This document shows, one piece after another, positions 37,584 to 46,275 of a stretch of 64,000 bases of DNA; within the stretch, counting starts at the first letter, position 1, and the number at the start of each line of letters is the position of its first letter. Source of the stretch: Pseudomonas kairouanensis. Lineage in GTDB: Bacteria; Pseudomonadota; Gammaproteobacteria; Pseudomonadales; Pseudomonadaceae. Under the pieces are notes generated by a model. The model saw only the letters and a list, made by a program, of their open reading frames with translations, had not been told where the DNA came from and ran no database searches. The DNA is taken from positions 105,964 through 169,963 of the forward strand of contig NZ_QUZU01000011.1 of the NCBI RefSeq assembly GCF_004682055.1, written 5' to 3'. The position numbers and the translations under genes were made by a program.

Positions 37584-38435
37584 TTAGGTTGGTATTAGTA
37601 AGGCCTGAAAGTCGCTCTCACCTAAAATGCGGATCTTTTGACCTTTTGAAATTAACTGCTCGGCTTTGATGTGCTTTGAGCTCTTGTTTTTGCCGGCTAG
37701 CCGAGTGATATCCTGATCCCCAACTACCAATAATGTGGTTTGTTTGGTCACGCCGGAACCAATCTCGCATCCGCCCGCTGCTGCCAAGGCGGACGCATCT
37801 TGGCGTGGGATGGATAGTGCTCCGGTGAACACCACTACGTTACCAGCCAAGATTCCATCCGGATTGACCGTAAGCGTATCTAGATGGCTTAGCGTTGATA
37901 GCGGGATGTTGACGAGCGAGCACCATTCAGCAGCCGTAGACCCCGTGTGAGCGATTGCGCGAAGTAGTATTTCCCCTGCCGCCTTTGCATCTTCCAAGGC
38001 ATCATGGTGTTCAAAATTAATGTCGAAGGTGGAGGCAAGATTTTTGAGCCCATATCCCGACCGTGAAAACTCCGCCCACGCTCTGCGGGCGACCTTTGCG
38101 GTATCAAGCCAAGAACAATCGAAATGCGCTAAACCAGCATTCTGACAAGCGCGCAGTGTTGCAGTACGATCAAACGGCATATGACTGGCCACGATTTGAC
38201 CCGTCACGAATGGCAAAATCTGGCTATAAACATCAGCCCAAGAGGGAGCCGACGCGATCGTCGCTTCGTCAATTCCATGTACGGATACGTTCATAGGGTG
38301 AAAGTAGTCGTTAGGGTTGACTAGGGAGCTCCACGTATCGTGAAGTTTCCCGTCTCGAAATACGGCGATTCCAACCTGACAAATGCTTGCAAGGTTGGGG
38401 TTGGCTGTCTCAACGTCAATCACAGTGAAGTCCAT
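37584..38435 (-). CDS. DnaQ-type exonuclease fused to a BRCT domain
   Basis: A 283-residue protein. The N-terminal DEDD exonuclease has MDFTVIDVETANPN (first acidic pair), NVSVHGIDEATI, ASHMPFDRTATLRAC and FEHHDALEDAKAAGEILLRA (HD pair), all catalytic acids present. The C-terminal part (about 200-283) is a BRCT domain (LAGNVVVFTGALSIPRQDAS, VTKQTTLLVVGDQD, KHIKAEQLISKGQKIRILGE). This combination is known from DNA polymerase III epsilon-like proteins in phages and Firmicutes. GGAG lies 6 bases before the ATG at 38435. It may edit or degrade single-stranded DNA, including phage or element DNA; role inferred. Confidence 0.88.
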   Translation of the reverse strand: MDFTVIDVETANPNLASICQVGIAVFRDGKLHDTWSSLVNPNDYFHPMNVSVHGIDEATIASAPSWADVYSQILPFVTGQIVASHMPFDRTATLRACQNAGLAHFDCSWLDTAKVARRAWAEFSRSGYGLKNLASTFDINFEHHDALEDAKAAGEILLRAIAHTGSTAAEWCSLVNIPLSTLSHLDTLTVNPDGILAGNVVVFTGALSIPRQDASALAAAGGCEIGSGVTKQTTLLVVGDQDITRLAGKNKSSKHIKAEQLISKGQKIRILGESDFQALLIPT

Positions 38436-38563
38436 TTCTTTCTCCGGAAGCAGTCGATCAAAAAGACGTGAACCAGAGTGGAACGTATCAACAGTGAAAG
38501 ACGCTTGCAAACTGATAGCAGTTCCAACTGATCTTCCTGACTTCCAGTATCACCCATCAAAGG

Positions 38564-38788
38564 ATGACCCAAATGCCAGGTAATGCAGAAGCCAACATCG
38601 TAACCGCTGACGTACTGACCTTGCTGTTGTACAACCAGTATGCGTTATCAGCAGCACTGGAAGAGGTTGCAGTGTGGGCAAAGTCAACTGGTGCGCTCGA
38701 AACACATAGCAACGCCATCGGGGCGCTGAATGCCCTCGACGAAAATGCTTCAGCAATCACTGCCGGGATTCTCAAGTTGAGACGTTAA
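38564..38788 (+). CDS. Small hypothetical protein
   Basis: A 74-residue helical, slightly acidic protein (MTQMPGNAEANIVTADVLTL, LYNQYALSAALEEVAVWAKS, TGALETHSNAIGALNALDEN). No family recognised. Alanine- and leucine-rich helices suggest a small coiled or helical bundle. AAAGG before the second ATG (38573) makes that start possible as well. It is transcribed away from the exonuclease gene and towards the serine recombinase. Confidence 0.5.
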   Translation: MTQMPGNAEANIVTADVLTLLLYNQYALSAALEEVAVWAKSTGALETHSNAIGALNALDENASAITAGILKLRR

Positions 38789-38847
38789 CTGCTATCAAAG
38801 GAGTCTACTTTTTTAGTAGTCCGACGGAACGTCGTTTGCGCCTATCA

Positions 38848-38901
38848 AAAACCTATTGCGGATAGCTATATGATCGATTTATCATAGGTCTATCAAATAA
38901 A
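38848..38901. promoter_or_regulatory. Repeat-rich region before the small serine recombinase
   Basis: CCTATCAAAAA and TCTATCAAATA are near direct repeats; between them CTATATGAT and ATCATAG pair imperfectly around CGATTT. TTGCGG (38856) and TATCAT (38880) with an 18-base spacer could be a promoter. The array could also be a crossover or binding site for the recombinase at 38920. Confidence 0.4.
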
Positions 38902-38919
38902 ACTATAAAGGATAAAAAA

Positions 38920-39537
38920 TTGAAAGCACATCTGTACCTGCGTGCCAGCACCAAAGACCAAGATGCCTTGCGGGCGAAAGCTAGCTTGGATGCATTCGTA
39001 AATGAAAAAGGCCTTGTCATTGCAGGCGTGTATTCTGAAAACATCAGTGGAACAAAGCTAGACCGTCCAGAATTAATGCGGTTGCTGGACGCAGCACAAC
39101 CCGGTGAATGCATTGTATGTGAAAGCGTTGATCGTCTAAGCCGTCTGTCCCAGTCAGACTGGGAAACTTTGAAAGCCAAGATCAAAGCAAAGGGTTTACG
39201 CGTTGTGATAGCAGATTTGCCTACAAGTCATATGTTGATTGAAGACATGGGGATGACTGGTCAGATAATGGACGTTATCAACAGCATGCTGCTGGACCTC
39301 ATGGCGACGATGGCTCGTCTTGACCAGGAAAAACGTGTTGAGCGAATCAAGCAAGGATTGCAAAACAAACGTCTAGTAGACCCAAACTGGACACCAAAGG
39401 GAAAAAGCAAGAACGTTGAAAAGTGGGCAAAAGTAAAAATGCTAATGGCTAAGCACCCAACAATGTCAGCAGAAGATATTGCCAAACTTGCAGAAGTTGG
39501 CGTTGCAACAGTTTACCGAATCAAGCGTGAGGCCTAG
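38920..39537 (+). CDS. Small serine recombinase (resolvase/invertase type)
   Basis: A 205-residue resolvase-family protein. The N-terminal catalytic domain has the nucleophile in YLRASTKDQD (Ser10), GTKLDRPELMRLLDAAQPGE and the DRLSRLS motif; the long E helix is LDLMATMARLDQEKRVERIK; the C-terminal helix-turn-helix is PTMSAEDIAKLAEVGVATVY. The start is TTG at 38920 with AAAGGA upstream. It could resolve dimers, invert DNA or help the large integrase; no invertible segment was seen near it. Confidence 0.9.
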   Translation: MKAHLYLRASTKDQDALRAKASLDAFVNEKGLVIAGVYSENISGTKLDRPELMRLLDAAQPGECIVCESVDRLSRLSQSDWETLKAKIKAKGLRVVIADLPTSHMLIEDMGMTGQIMDVINSMLLDLMATMARLDQEKRVERIKQGLQNKRLVDPNWTPKGKSKNVEKWAKVKMLMAKHPTMSAEDIAKLAEVGVATVYRIKREA

Positions 39538-39622
39538 TCTCCCCCGCAGGCCCGGATGGGTTAGATTTAGGTACCATCCACGGTTCCATGCGGCGAAGAT
39601 CAGTTCAGACATTCGGCACCCT

Positions 39623-41416
39623 CTAGGTATCTCCTTTGTCTCCACCCCAAAATTGTTTTTCAAAAATCTTCAATAACTTTTGATTAGCGGCCTCATTATC
39701 TGCCGCACTGAACCGAAACTTATGCACGTCAATATCACCCTGCACATTACTCTTGTACGTTGCCATCGATTCATCTGATAACGCTTCTTTCAGCATTCTA
39801 TCTGGCTTGGTTATAAACTTTGTCGCTTGCATGTCATTTTGACGGATGCCGGCACGCAGTATTTCAATGGAAAAAGGTACAAATAGCGGGTCTTGTCCAT
39901 GATCTGCCATATAGATAAACTTAGGCAACTCTCCCACCATCACAGTGTATTGAGTCCGGATGTCATCGTGTTTAATCCGGACTGCTATTCCAAGCCGCTG
40001 GACCTGCTGGTTCGCTAAATATCGTCCTTCATATGAAATCAAATCAAGCTTCTTGAAAAATTCAAACTTGTCGGTTATATACTCAGATGAAAGGTCGGCT
40101 TTGCATTTGTCAAGCTCAAATACCATTTTTGAGATATCTCCCTCTACACTTGCGGCCGTTTCTGCCAGTGTTCTCGAGGGGTAGGATTGCAACAGTGCAG
40201 AAACATCGACGAGCTTAAGTCTTGCTGATTCAATCCGGCCATCGAGTTCACTAATACGCTTACGCAACACTTGTGCGTTGTCTTTGATCAGTGATGCCAT
40301 ATTAAGTTTGGCAAGCATTTCTTGGAAAACAATCTCACTTTCATCTAATCGAACTGATCGGTTAATGCACGCACCCTTCGCAGACTTTGAACAGCGAATA
40401 TATTTTCGTCCTTTCGGTGGTTTTCCTTTATTAACTAGATGCATTGGTGATTTGCAATATGCGCAAACTGCAATTTTTGCCCAGACATTAAAGTTGGAGG
40501 ACGTCTTCGCTGCCTTTGACACATTTCTCGATTTGCGGCTATCCAAGGCAGCATAGTACAGTTCTTCATCGATCACTGGCGGGTAGAAACCTTTGATGGG
40601 CTCGCCAGAAGTGCGGCGCTGACCGTCTGTCCAAATATTTGGCTGATACTCTCCAAGTACCGATCTGTTTACCAGTATCTTGCCAATTGAGCTATTCCCC
40701 CATAGCCCAGACTTGTTCCTATTTTCAGAGCCAAATACTGGCACACCTTCACTATTGAATAACTTTACAATCGCTCGTTGTCCATATCCTTGAATCGTCA
40801 GGTCGAACACCCTTTTGACAACGCTGGCACGGTCAGGAATTACCTTGTAGGCCTCGCCATCAAATGCTAACCATTGCGGGCACGCAGCACCAAGGGGGAC
40901 ACCCTCTGCGCGCGCCATAGCTTGTTTCTGCCGCCATGCGTCCGAAACCCTTTGCCCTTTTATCGAGGATTCGGAATGAGCGCGGGACATATGGAATATA
41001 GACATGACCAACTGCATCGTTTCGGCAGACTTTTTGTAGACAGTGCCATCGCCGAACGTAACGACAATAATTCCGCTATTCAAAAGGTCCAGAAAACGCG
41101 GTAATGCCTCTGTGACCTGTTCTCGACTTAGGCGGTCAAGTGACTCAACCAGCAAGTAAGAGCCAGGAGCAATCACGCCTTCTTTCACGTAGTCGTAAAA
41201 TCGGCCAAGACTGCTTGAAACCCGATTCACGTTACTTCCTCTGTATGCGCTTACACCCGCATCCAAGAATGCGTAGTTACTGTCTTTTACGAGCTCCAAA
41301 TTATGTTTATCTGCGTATTCGATAGCCGCTTTGTATTGGCGTCGACGACTGTCCCCTTTTGCCTGCTCTGGCGTTGAAAAACGGACATAACTGTAGGCTT
41401 TCGGTCTGTTGGACAT
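39623..41416 (-). CDS. Large serine integrase of the comM island
   Basis: A 597-residue large serine recombinase. Catalytic domain: YSYVRFSTPEQAKGDSRRRQ (nucleophile Ser14), FLDAGVSAYRG, LLVESLDRLSREQ. Recombinase domain: IPDRASVVKRVFDLTIQGYG, with LVNRSVLGEYQP. Zinc ribbon: CAYCKSPM with RCSKSAKGAC. A coiled-coil stretch follows (VLRKRISELDGRIESARLKL). Its start codon lies only 47 bases from the right att core, the usual position of an integrase gene. It should insert the element into comM without a tyrosine recombinase; a directionality factor is not obvious. Confidence 0.94.
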   Translation of the reverse strand: MSNRPKAYSYVRFSTPEQAKGDSRRRQYKAAIEYADKHNLELVKDSNYAFLDAGVSAYRGSNVNRVSSSLGRFYDYVKEGVIAPGSYLLVESLDRLSREQVTEALPRFLDLLNSGIIVVTFGDGTVYKKSAETMQLVMSIFHMSRAHSESSIKGQRVSDAWRQKQAMARAEGVPLGAACPQWLAFDGEAYKVIPDRASVVKRVFDLTIQGYGQRAIVKLFNSEGVPVFGSENRNKSGLWGNSSIGKILVNRSVLGEYQPNIWTDGQRRTSGEPIKGFYPPVIDEELYYAALDSRKSRNVSKAAKTSSNFNVWAKIAVCAYCKSPMHLVNKGKPPKGRKYIRCSKSAKGACINRSVRLDESEIVFQEMLAKLNMASLIKDNAQVLRKRISELDGRIESARLKLVDVSALLQSYPSRTLAETAASVEGDISKMVFELDKCKADLSSEYITDKFEFFKKLDLISYEGRYLANQQVQRLGIAVRIKHDDIRTQYTVMVGELPKFIYMADHGQDPLFVPFSIEILRAGIRQNDMQATKFITKPDRMLKEALSDESMATYKSNVQGDIDVHKFRFSAADNEAANQKLLKIFEKQFWGGDKGDT

Positions 41417-41441
41417 TGGTCAAATACTGAAGAATTTTGGT

Positions 41442-41475
41442 GGGTGTATTGTAATACAACATTAGCAGGTTGTGG
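41442..41475. repeat. Right attachment site: attP arm plus core repeat
   Basis: GGGTGTATTGTA (41442-41453) is the reverse complement, at 10 of 12 positions, of TACATAACACCC at the far left end. Core AGCAGGTTGTGG (41464-41475) repeats 32978-32989; comM sequence resumes after it. Confidence 0.85.
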
Positions 41476-42107
41476 GCGCCCGCCGCCGCGATCAGCAGCG
41501 CACGCTTGGCGCCAAGCTGGCCCTGTACTTCACTCAGGTCCGGATAGGGCTTGTTCAAGTACAGCAAACCATCGGACTGATAGGGTTCGATGGGCTGATG
41601 CCCATTGAGGTGCGCCACCACCTGTAGCAAGTGGTCCGCTGCAATCACCTTCAACCCTGATGCCAGGCAGGCTTCCTCGGCATTCGCCCGGGGCACTATC
41701 ACGGTGCGCCCGGCCTTGCGCGCAGCCAGGGCCGCCGGCAACACGCCTTTGACCGCGCGCACGTCCCCCGACAAGGCCAGTTCACCCAGGCATTCCACGT
41801 CATCGAGCATCAACGTGGGCACCTGCATGCTGGCCGCCAATATCCCCAGGGCAATTGCCAAATCAAAACGCCCGCCATCCTTGGGCAGGTCGGCGGGCGC
41901 CAGGTTGAGGGTGATGCGGCGGGCGGGGTATTGCAGTGCAGAGTTGAGGATGGCGCTGCGTACGCGGTCCTTGCTTTCCTTGACCGCCGTTTCAGGCAGC
42001 CCCACCAAGGTCAGGGACGGCAGACCATTGGCCATGTGCACTTCGACGGTGACGGCAGGGGCTTGGACGCCGACCTGGGCGCGGCTGTGGACAATGGCGA
42101 GGGACAT
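41464..42107 (-). pseudogene. comM: comM (yifB) 5' fragment: N-terminal ChlI-type domain
   Basis: First 214 residues of ComM, from MSLAIVHSRAQVGVQAPAV (ATG 42107) to AAAGAHNLL. It contains the ChlI-like lonB/S5-fold domain (LPSLTLVGLPETAVKESKDR, LNLAPADLPKDGGRFDLAIA). At the junction the frame reads on into element DNA and stops at 41307 after some fifty foreign residues, inside the integrase gene. Without Walker A and the ATPase ring the product cannot be a helicase. The intact gene can be restored only by excision of the element. Confidence 0.93.
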
Positions 42108-42219
42108 GGGGGTTCCTTGAAAAGAGGCCGCTTCCTGCGGTTTTTTCAAGGGTAGGCGAGACGGGGGAAAGCGCGGCGTAGAGGTTTTACAGAACGTATC
42201 CACAGGACCGCATGGGGCA

Positions 42220-42251
42220 AATGTGGGAGGGAGCAAGCCCTCTCCCACATT
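42220..42251. repeat. Single short REP hairpin
   Basis: AATGTGGGAG and CTCCCACATT flank a short loop containing GAGCAAGC, between ubiK and comM on the minus strand. Confidence 0.75.
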
Positions 42252-42259
42252 GACTGCGT

Positions 42260-42523
42260 TTATTCAGCAGAGGGGGGCGTGAGTCGCGCTTCCAGCTCGG
42301 CGACTTTCGCTTCCAGGCTTTCTAGCCGTGCTCGCGTGCGCGCCAACACCACCATCTGGCTATCAAACTCTTCACGGCTGACCAGGTCGAGTTTGCTGAA
42401 ACCGCTTTGCAGCAGCGCCTTGAACTGGCTTTCGATTTCATTGCGGGGCAGCGGGGTGTCGCCGCTGAACAGGCGAGAGGCGTGGCCGCTCAGGGCGTCG
42501 AGGAGGTCTTTGGGCGCGAGCAT
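42260..42523 (-). CDS. ubiK: Ubiquinone biosynthesis accessory factor UbiK (YqiC/BMFP family)
   Basis: An 87-residue protein, MLAPKDLLDALSGHASRLFS at the start, an EIESQFKALLQSGFSKLDLV block and a C-terminal coiled coil (RARLESLEAKVAELEARL). These match YqiC/UbiK, a membrane-fusogenic coiled-coil protein that helps the late steps of ubiquinone synthesis with UbiJ. It lies upstream of comM and divergent to glnK, as in other pseudomonads. Confidence 0.9.
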   Translation of the reverse strand: MLAPKDLLDALSGHASRLFSGDTPLPRNEIESQFKALLQSGFSKLDLVSREEFDSQMVVLARTRARLESLEAKVAELEARLTPPSAE

Positions 42524-42629
42524 GGGAAATATTCCGGAAAACTGTTGGGCGGCAGTGTATCACGCAGCGTCTATAGTCTTTTTCACGACCGCCAGCGCAC
42601 GCTTTTCGCGCAATGGGCCCGACACCAGC

Positions 42630-42644
42630 GCACTGTTTTTGTGC
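42630..42644. promoter_or_regulatory. Probable NtrC-binding site upstream of glnK
   Basis: GCACT-GTTTT-TGTGC fits the NtrC pattern GCACC-N5-GGTGC with one change in each half and sits inside the wider inverted repeat GCGCAC...GTGCGC. It is 76 bases ahead of the first sigma-54 candidate and about 195 ahead of the second. Confidence 0.5.
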
Positions 42645-42707
42645 GCATTGCGGTCGCCAAAAAGCCTCGCGGGTGGGCAAAGGCGAGCAAAGGACTGATT
42701 TCAGTGA

Positions 42708-43283
<576 letters not shown>

Positions 43284-43317
43284 GCCGCCAAACCCCAACG
43301 CCCCAGGAGAAAACAAT

Positions 43318-44655
43318 ATGACTCTGCGTAAATTCGCAGGGCTCGGAGCCCTGTTGTCCATCGTAATGCCAAGCCTGGCCATGGCGGCAGACGAAGTGGC
43401 TGCTCCAGTCCTCAACTCCGGCGACACCGCCTGGATGCTGACCGCCACCGCCTTGGTGCTGTTCATGACCATCCCTGGCCTGGCGCTGTTCTACGGCGGC
43501 ATGGTCCGCTCCAAAAATATTCTGTCGGTGATGATGCAGTGCTTCGCCATCACTGGCCTGATCAGCATCCTGTGGGTGGTCTACGGCTACAGCATCGCGT
43601 TCGATACGACCGGGATGGAGCAGGGTGTCGTCAACTTCAACTCCTTCTTTGGCGGCATGGGCAAGGCGTTCCTGGCGGGCGTGACCCCAGCCAGCATCAC
43701 CGGCCCTGCGGCGCTGTTCCCGGAAGCCGTGTTCATCACCTTCCAGATGACCTTCGCCATCATTACCCCAGCGCTGATCGTCGGTGCTTTCGCCGAGCGC
43801 ATGAAGTTCTCCGCGATGCTGATCTTCATGGCTATCTGGTTCACCCTGGTCTATGCGCCGATCGCGCACATGGTCTGGAGCGGTAACGGTGGCCTGATGT
43901 GGGACTGGGGCGTACTGGACTTCGCTGGCGGCACCGTGGTGCACATCAACGCCGGTGTGGCTGGCCTGGTGGCGTGCATCGTGCTCGGCAAGCGTAAAGG
44001 CTTCCCGACCACCCCAATGGCACCGCACAACCTGGGTTACACCCTGATCGGCGCGGCCATGCTGTGGATCGGCTGGTTCGGCTTCAACGCCGGCTCCGCT
44101 GCCGCCGCCAACGGCACTGCCGGTATGGCGATGCTGGTAACCCAAATCGCGACCGCTGCTGCGGCACTGGGCTGGATGTTCGCCGAGTGGATCACCCACG
44201 GTAAGCCAAGCGCCCTGGGCATTGCCTCCGGTGTGGTGGCTGGCCTGGTAGCAATCACCCCAGCTGCTGGAACCGTAGGCCCAATGGGCGCCCTGGTGAT
44301 CGGCCTGGTCGCCGGTGTGATCTGCTTCTTCTGCGCCACCAGCCTCAAGCGCAAGCTGGGCTACGACGACTCCCTGGACGCATTCGGCGTGCACGGTATC
44401 GGCGGTATCGTCGGTGCGATCCTCACCGGTGTGTTCGCAGCCCCTGCCCTGGGCGGCTTCGGCACCGTAACTGACGTGGCTGCGCAGGTCTGGATCCAGT
44501 GCAAAGGCGTTGGTTTCACCGTGATCTACACGGCGGTGGTGACCTATATCATCCTCAAGGTACTCGACATGGTCATGGGCCTGCGGGTTACCGAGGAAGA
44601 GGAAGCCGTTGGCCTCGACCTGGCGCAACACAACGAACGCGGCTACAACTTGTAA
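43318..44655 (+). CDS. amtB: Ammonium transporter AmtB
   Basis: A 445-residue ammonium channel with a cleavable signal (LLSIVMPSLAMA) and eleven membrane helices. The twin pore histidines lie in GGTVVHINAGVAGL and DAFGVHGIGGIVGA; other family blocks are ALFYGGMVRSKNIL and IGWFGFNAGSAAAANGTAG. It forms trimers in the inner membrane and is gated by GlnK. Cotranscribed with glnK and followed by a strong terminator. Confidence 0.97.
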   Translation: MTLRKFAGLGALLSIVMPSLAMAADEVAAPVLNSGDTAWMLTATALVLFMTIPGLALFYGGMVRSKNILSVMMQCFAITGLISILWVVYGYSIAFDTTGMEQGVVNFNSFFGGMGKAFLAGVTPASITGPAALFPEAVFITFQMTFAIITPALIVGAFAERMKFSAMLIFMAIWFTLVYAPIAHMVWSGNGGLMWDWGVLDFAGGTVVHINAGVAGLVACIVLGKRKGFPTTPMAPHNLGYTLIGAAMLWIGWFGFNAGSAAAANGTAGMAMLVTQIATAAAALGWMFAEWITHGKPSALGIASGVVAGLVAITPAAGTVGPMGALVIGLVAGVICFFCATSLKRKLGYDDSLDAFGVHGIGGIVGAILTGVFAAPALGGFGTVTDVAAQVWIQCKGVGFTVIYTAVVTYIILKVLDMVMGLRVTEEEEAVGLDLAQHNERGYNL

Positions 44656-44663
44656 GTACGCGT

Positions 44664-44697
44664 AAAAAAAATGCCCGGCTTGCCGGGCATTTTTTTG
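44664..44697 (+). terminator. Rho-independent terminator after amtB
   Basis: ATGCCCGGC-TT-GCCGGGCAT, a perfect 9-bp stem flanked by an A run and a T run, 16 bases past the amtB stop. Confidence 0.92.
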
Positions 44698-44833
44698 CCT
44701 GGTGTTTGTCTGTCCCAGAAAGCTGTAACGGTTTTTCCCAGGAGTTTGTGTTGGTATGCGCGGGGCACTTTTACCCCTGCGAATGTCTTACAGGCATGTA
44801 GGCGTATTCGACACTTTGTTTTTTCCCAGAGCG

Positions 44834-44960
44834 CGCTAGAATGCGCGCCGATGGGCGCAAAACTGTATTTATCCGGGCGAGCAGCGTGATCCTGGCGGTG
44901 CTCGTGAAGTCCTCGCCACCTTGCACGGTGATGGGGCATAAGCCACTGGTTATCCAGTGG
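44834..44960 (+). promoter_or_regulatory. sutA leader region with promoter-like box and hairpin
   Basis: The 389-base gap between amtB and sutA holds TAGAAT (about 44837-44842), a good -10 element, and further on CCACTGG-TTAT-CCAGTGG (44943-44960), a perfect 7-bp hairpin 85 bases before the sutA start. The transcript leader would be near 190 bases. Nothing else recognised in the gap. Confidence 0.4.
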
Positions 44961-45044
44961 ATGTTGATTTTTTTCCAGCGGCCTTCGACAGTTGGCGAAG
45001 CTGGGCTATAACTAATCTGCTTTTCGCAAGTCATGAGGTAGAAC

Positions 45045-45371
45045 ATGAGCGACGATGATCTGGAAAACGACGAACTCGAAGTAGGTGACGAAGACGACAC
45101 CGAAGAAGGTCTGGAGGCGGCAGCGGAAGACGTTGCTGACGACGACGGTGGCGATGATGCACCTGCTCCGACTGCCAAAGGCAAAGCCAAGGCTGCGGTG
45201 TCGGTAGACGAACTGCCAAGCGTTGAAGCCAAGAACAAAGAGCGCGATGCCCTGGCCCGTGCGATGGAAGAATTCCTCGCTAAAGGCGGCAAAGTGCAGG
45301 AAGTCGAGGCCAACGTGGTGGCAGATCCACCGAAGAAGCCGGATAACAAGTACGGCAGCCGACCTATCTGA
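45045..45371 (+). CDS. sutA: RNA polymerase-binding regulator SutA
   Basis: A 108-residue protein with a highly acidic disordered N-terminal half (MSDDDLENDELEVGDEDDTE) and a conserved C-terminal part (ELPSVEAKNKERDALARAME, then EEFLAKGGKVQEVEAN and PPKKPDNKYGSRPI). This matches SutA of P. aeruginosa, which binds RNA polymerase and raises transcription of ribosomal and maintenance genes during slow growth. GAGGTAGAAC precedes the ATG. Single-gene unit, ended by the terminator at 45399. Confidence 0.93.
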   Translation: MSDDDLENDELEVGDEDDTEEGLEAAAEDVADDDGGDDAPAPTAKGKAKAAVSVDELPSVEAKNKERDALARAMEEFLAKGGKVQEVEANVVADPPKKPDNKYGSRPI

Positions 45372-45393
45372 GGTCCGTCACCTGCTTGTAAGA

Positions 45394-45421
45394 AAAAGCC
45401 CGCCGTCGCTGCGGGTTTTTT
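45394..45421 (+). terminator. Rho-independent terminator after sutA
   Basis: A run, CCCGC, loop, GCGGG and six T, about 25 bases past the sutA stop. Confidence 0.85.
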
Positions 45422-45460
45422 CATGCCTGGTGATTGGCTTGAGCCATATGGCGATTCAAA

Positions 45461-45550
45461 TGTGGGAGGGGGCTTGCTCCCGATAGCGGTGTATCAGCTC
45501 ACAAATATGCTGGCTGAACCACCGCAATCGGGAGCAAGCCCCCTCCCACA
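45461..45550. repeat. Paired REP (REPIN-like) inverted repeat
   Basis: TGTGGGAGGGGGCTTGCTCC at one end and its reverse complement at the other, with inner GATAGCGGTG/CACCGCAATC nearly pairing. A GC-variant (GGGGG) of the same family as the copy at 9323. Lies between convergent sutA and HAD genes. Confidence 0.85.
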
Positions 45551-45579
45551 TTTGGATTCTCAGTGTTGCTTCTGTCGTG

Positions 45580-46275
45580 TTATTGCCAGCTGCGGAGCAG
45601 TTCTGGCAACTGCGTCAGACTACGAATCTCTGCGTCGGGGCGCTTATCTGCGTCCCAAACCTTGCCGTTGGGGTTAAACCACACCGCCCGCAACCCCGCC
45701 TGCTGCGCCCCTGCAATGTCATCTCCCGGATGATCGCCCACATGCACTGCCGCACTGGCCTCCACCCCGCCACGTTGCAAGGCCTCCTGGAACAGTCGTG
45801 CGTCGGGCTTGGCAATGCCGATATCTTCGGCACGCAGGGCAAAGTGGAAGTAGTGCGCCAGGCCAACGCGCTGCACATCGGCGTTGCCGTTGGTGATTAC
45901 ACCCAGCAGAAAGTGCTGGCGCAGCGCTTGAAGCATGGGCTCTGCTTCGGGAAATGGAGTGAGTTGGTGTCGCGCATGAATGAAGGCCTCGAAGCACACA
46001 TCCGCCATCTCCGTGGCTTCAGGCTGTGGATAACCCGCCTCTTCGAACGCATGCATCAACACGCGGTGACGCAGGAGGCTGATGCGGTGTTTCAGCTCGG
46101 GATTACGCTCCAGCACCTGCTGGCGCAGACCGGCGAAATGCTCCAACGGCAAGTCGCCGACTTTGGCGGCGTTAACCGTCAGCCACTCGCGCATCGACGC
46201 TTCGGCGCTGATGATGACGGGTACGTTGTCCCAGAGCGTGTCGTCCAGGTCGAAGGTGATCAGCTTGATACTCAT
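45580..46275 (-). CDS. HAD-superfamily hydrolase (YigB-like)
   Basis: A 231-residue HAD phosphatase. Motif I is [12 protein letters not shown] with both aspartates, motif [12 protein letters not shown], motif III and [13 protein letters not shown] and [17 protein letters not shown]. From gene order it matches YigB, an FMN/5-amino-6-ribitylamino-uracil-phosphate phosphatase encoded next to xerC in enterobacteria. The ATG at 46275 overlaps the xerC stop (ATGA), so it is the last gene of the lppL-lysA-dapF-DUF484-xerC operon. Confidence 0.92.

Larger units (their letters stand above)
32978..41475. mobile_element. 8.49-kb serine-integrase island inserted in comM, carrying a retron
   Basis: Bounded by direct repeats AGCAGGTTGTGG at 32978-32989 and 41464-41475. 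Removing one copy and the DNA between joins the comM halves in frame (644 + 853 = 1497 bases, 499 codons). Base composition is clearly more AT-rich than the flanks. Contents in order: retron-like operon, replication-protein gene, envelope pair, XRE gene with palindromic operators, DnaQ-BRCT gene, small ORF, small serine recombinase, large serine integrase. No structural phage genes, conjugation genes or terminase are seen, so it is a small integrative or satellite-like element. Confidence 0.93.

Noticed and set aside
39554..39579. GGATGG/CCATCC inverted repeat between the two recombinase genes
   Set aside because: Only 6 bp with a 14-base loop and no T run; too weak to call a terminator or site.
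32125..42107. comM split as an assembly or frameshift artefact
   Set aside because: The 8.49-kb insert has matching 12-bp ends, an integrase at one end and a coherent accessory gene set, so it is a real insertion.
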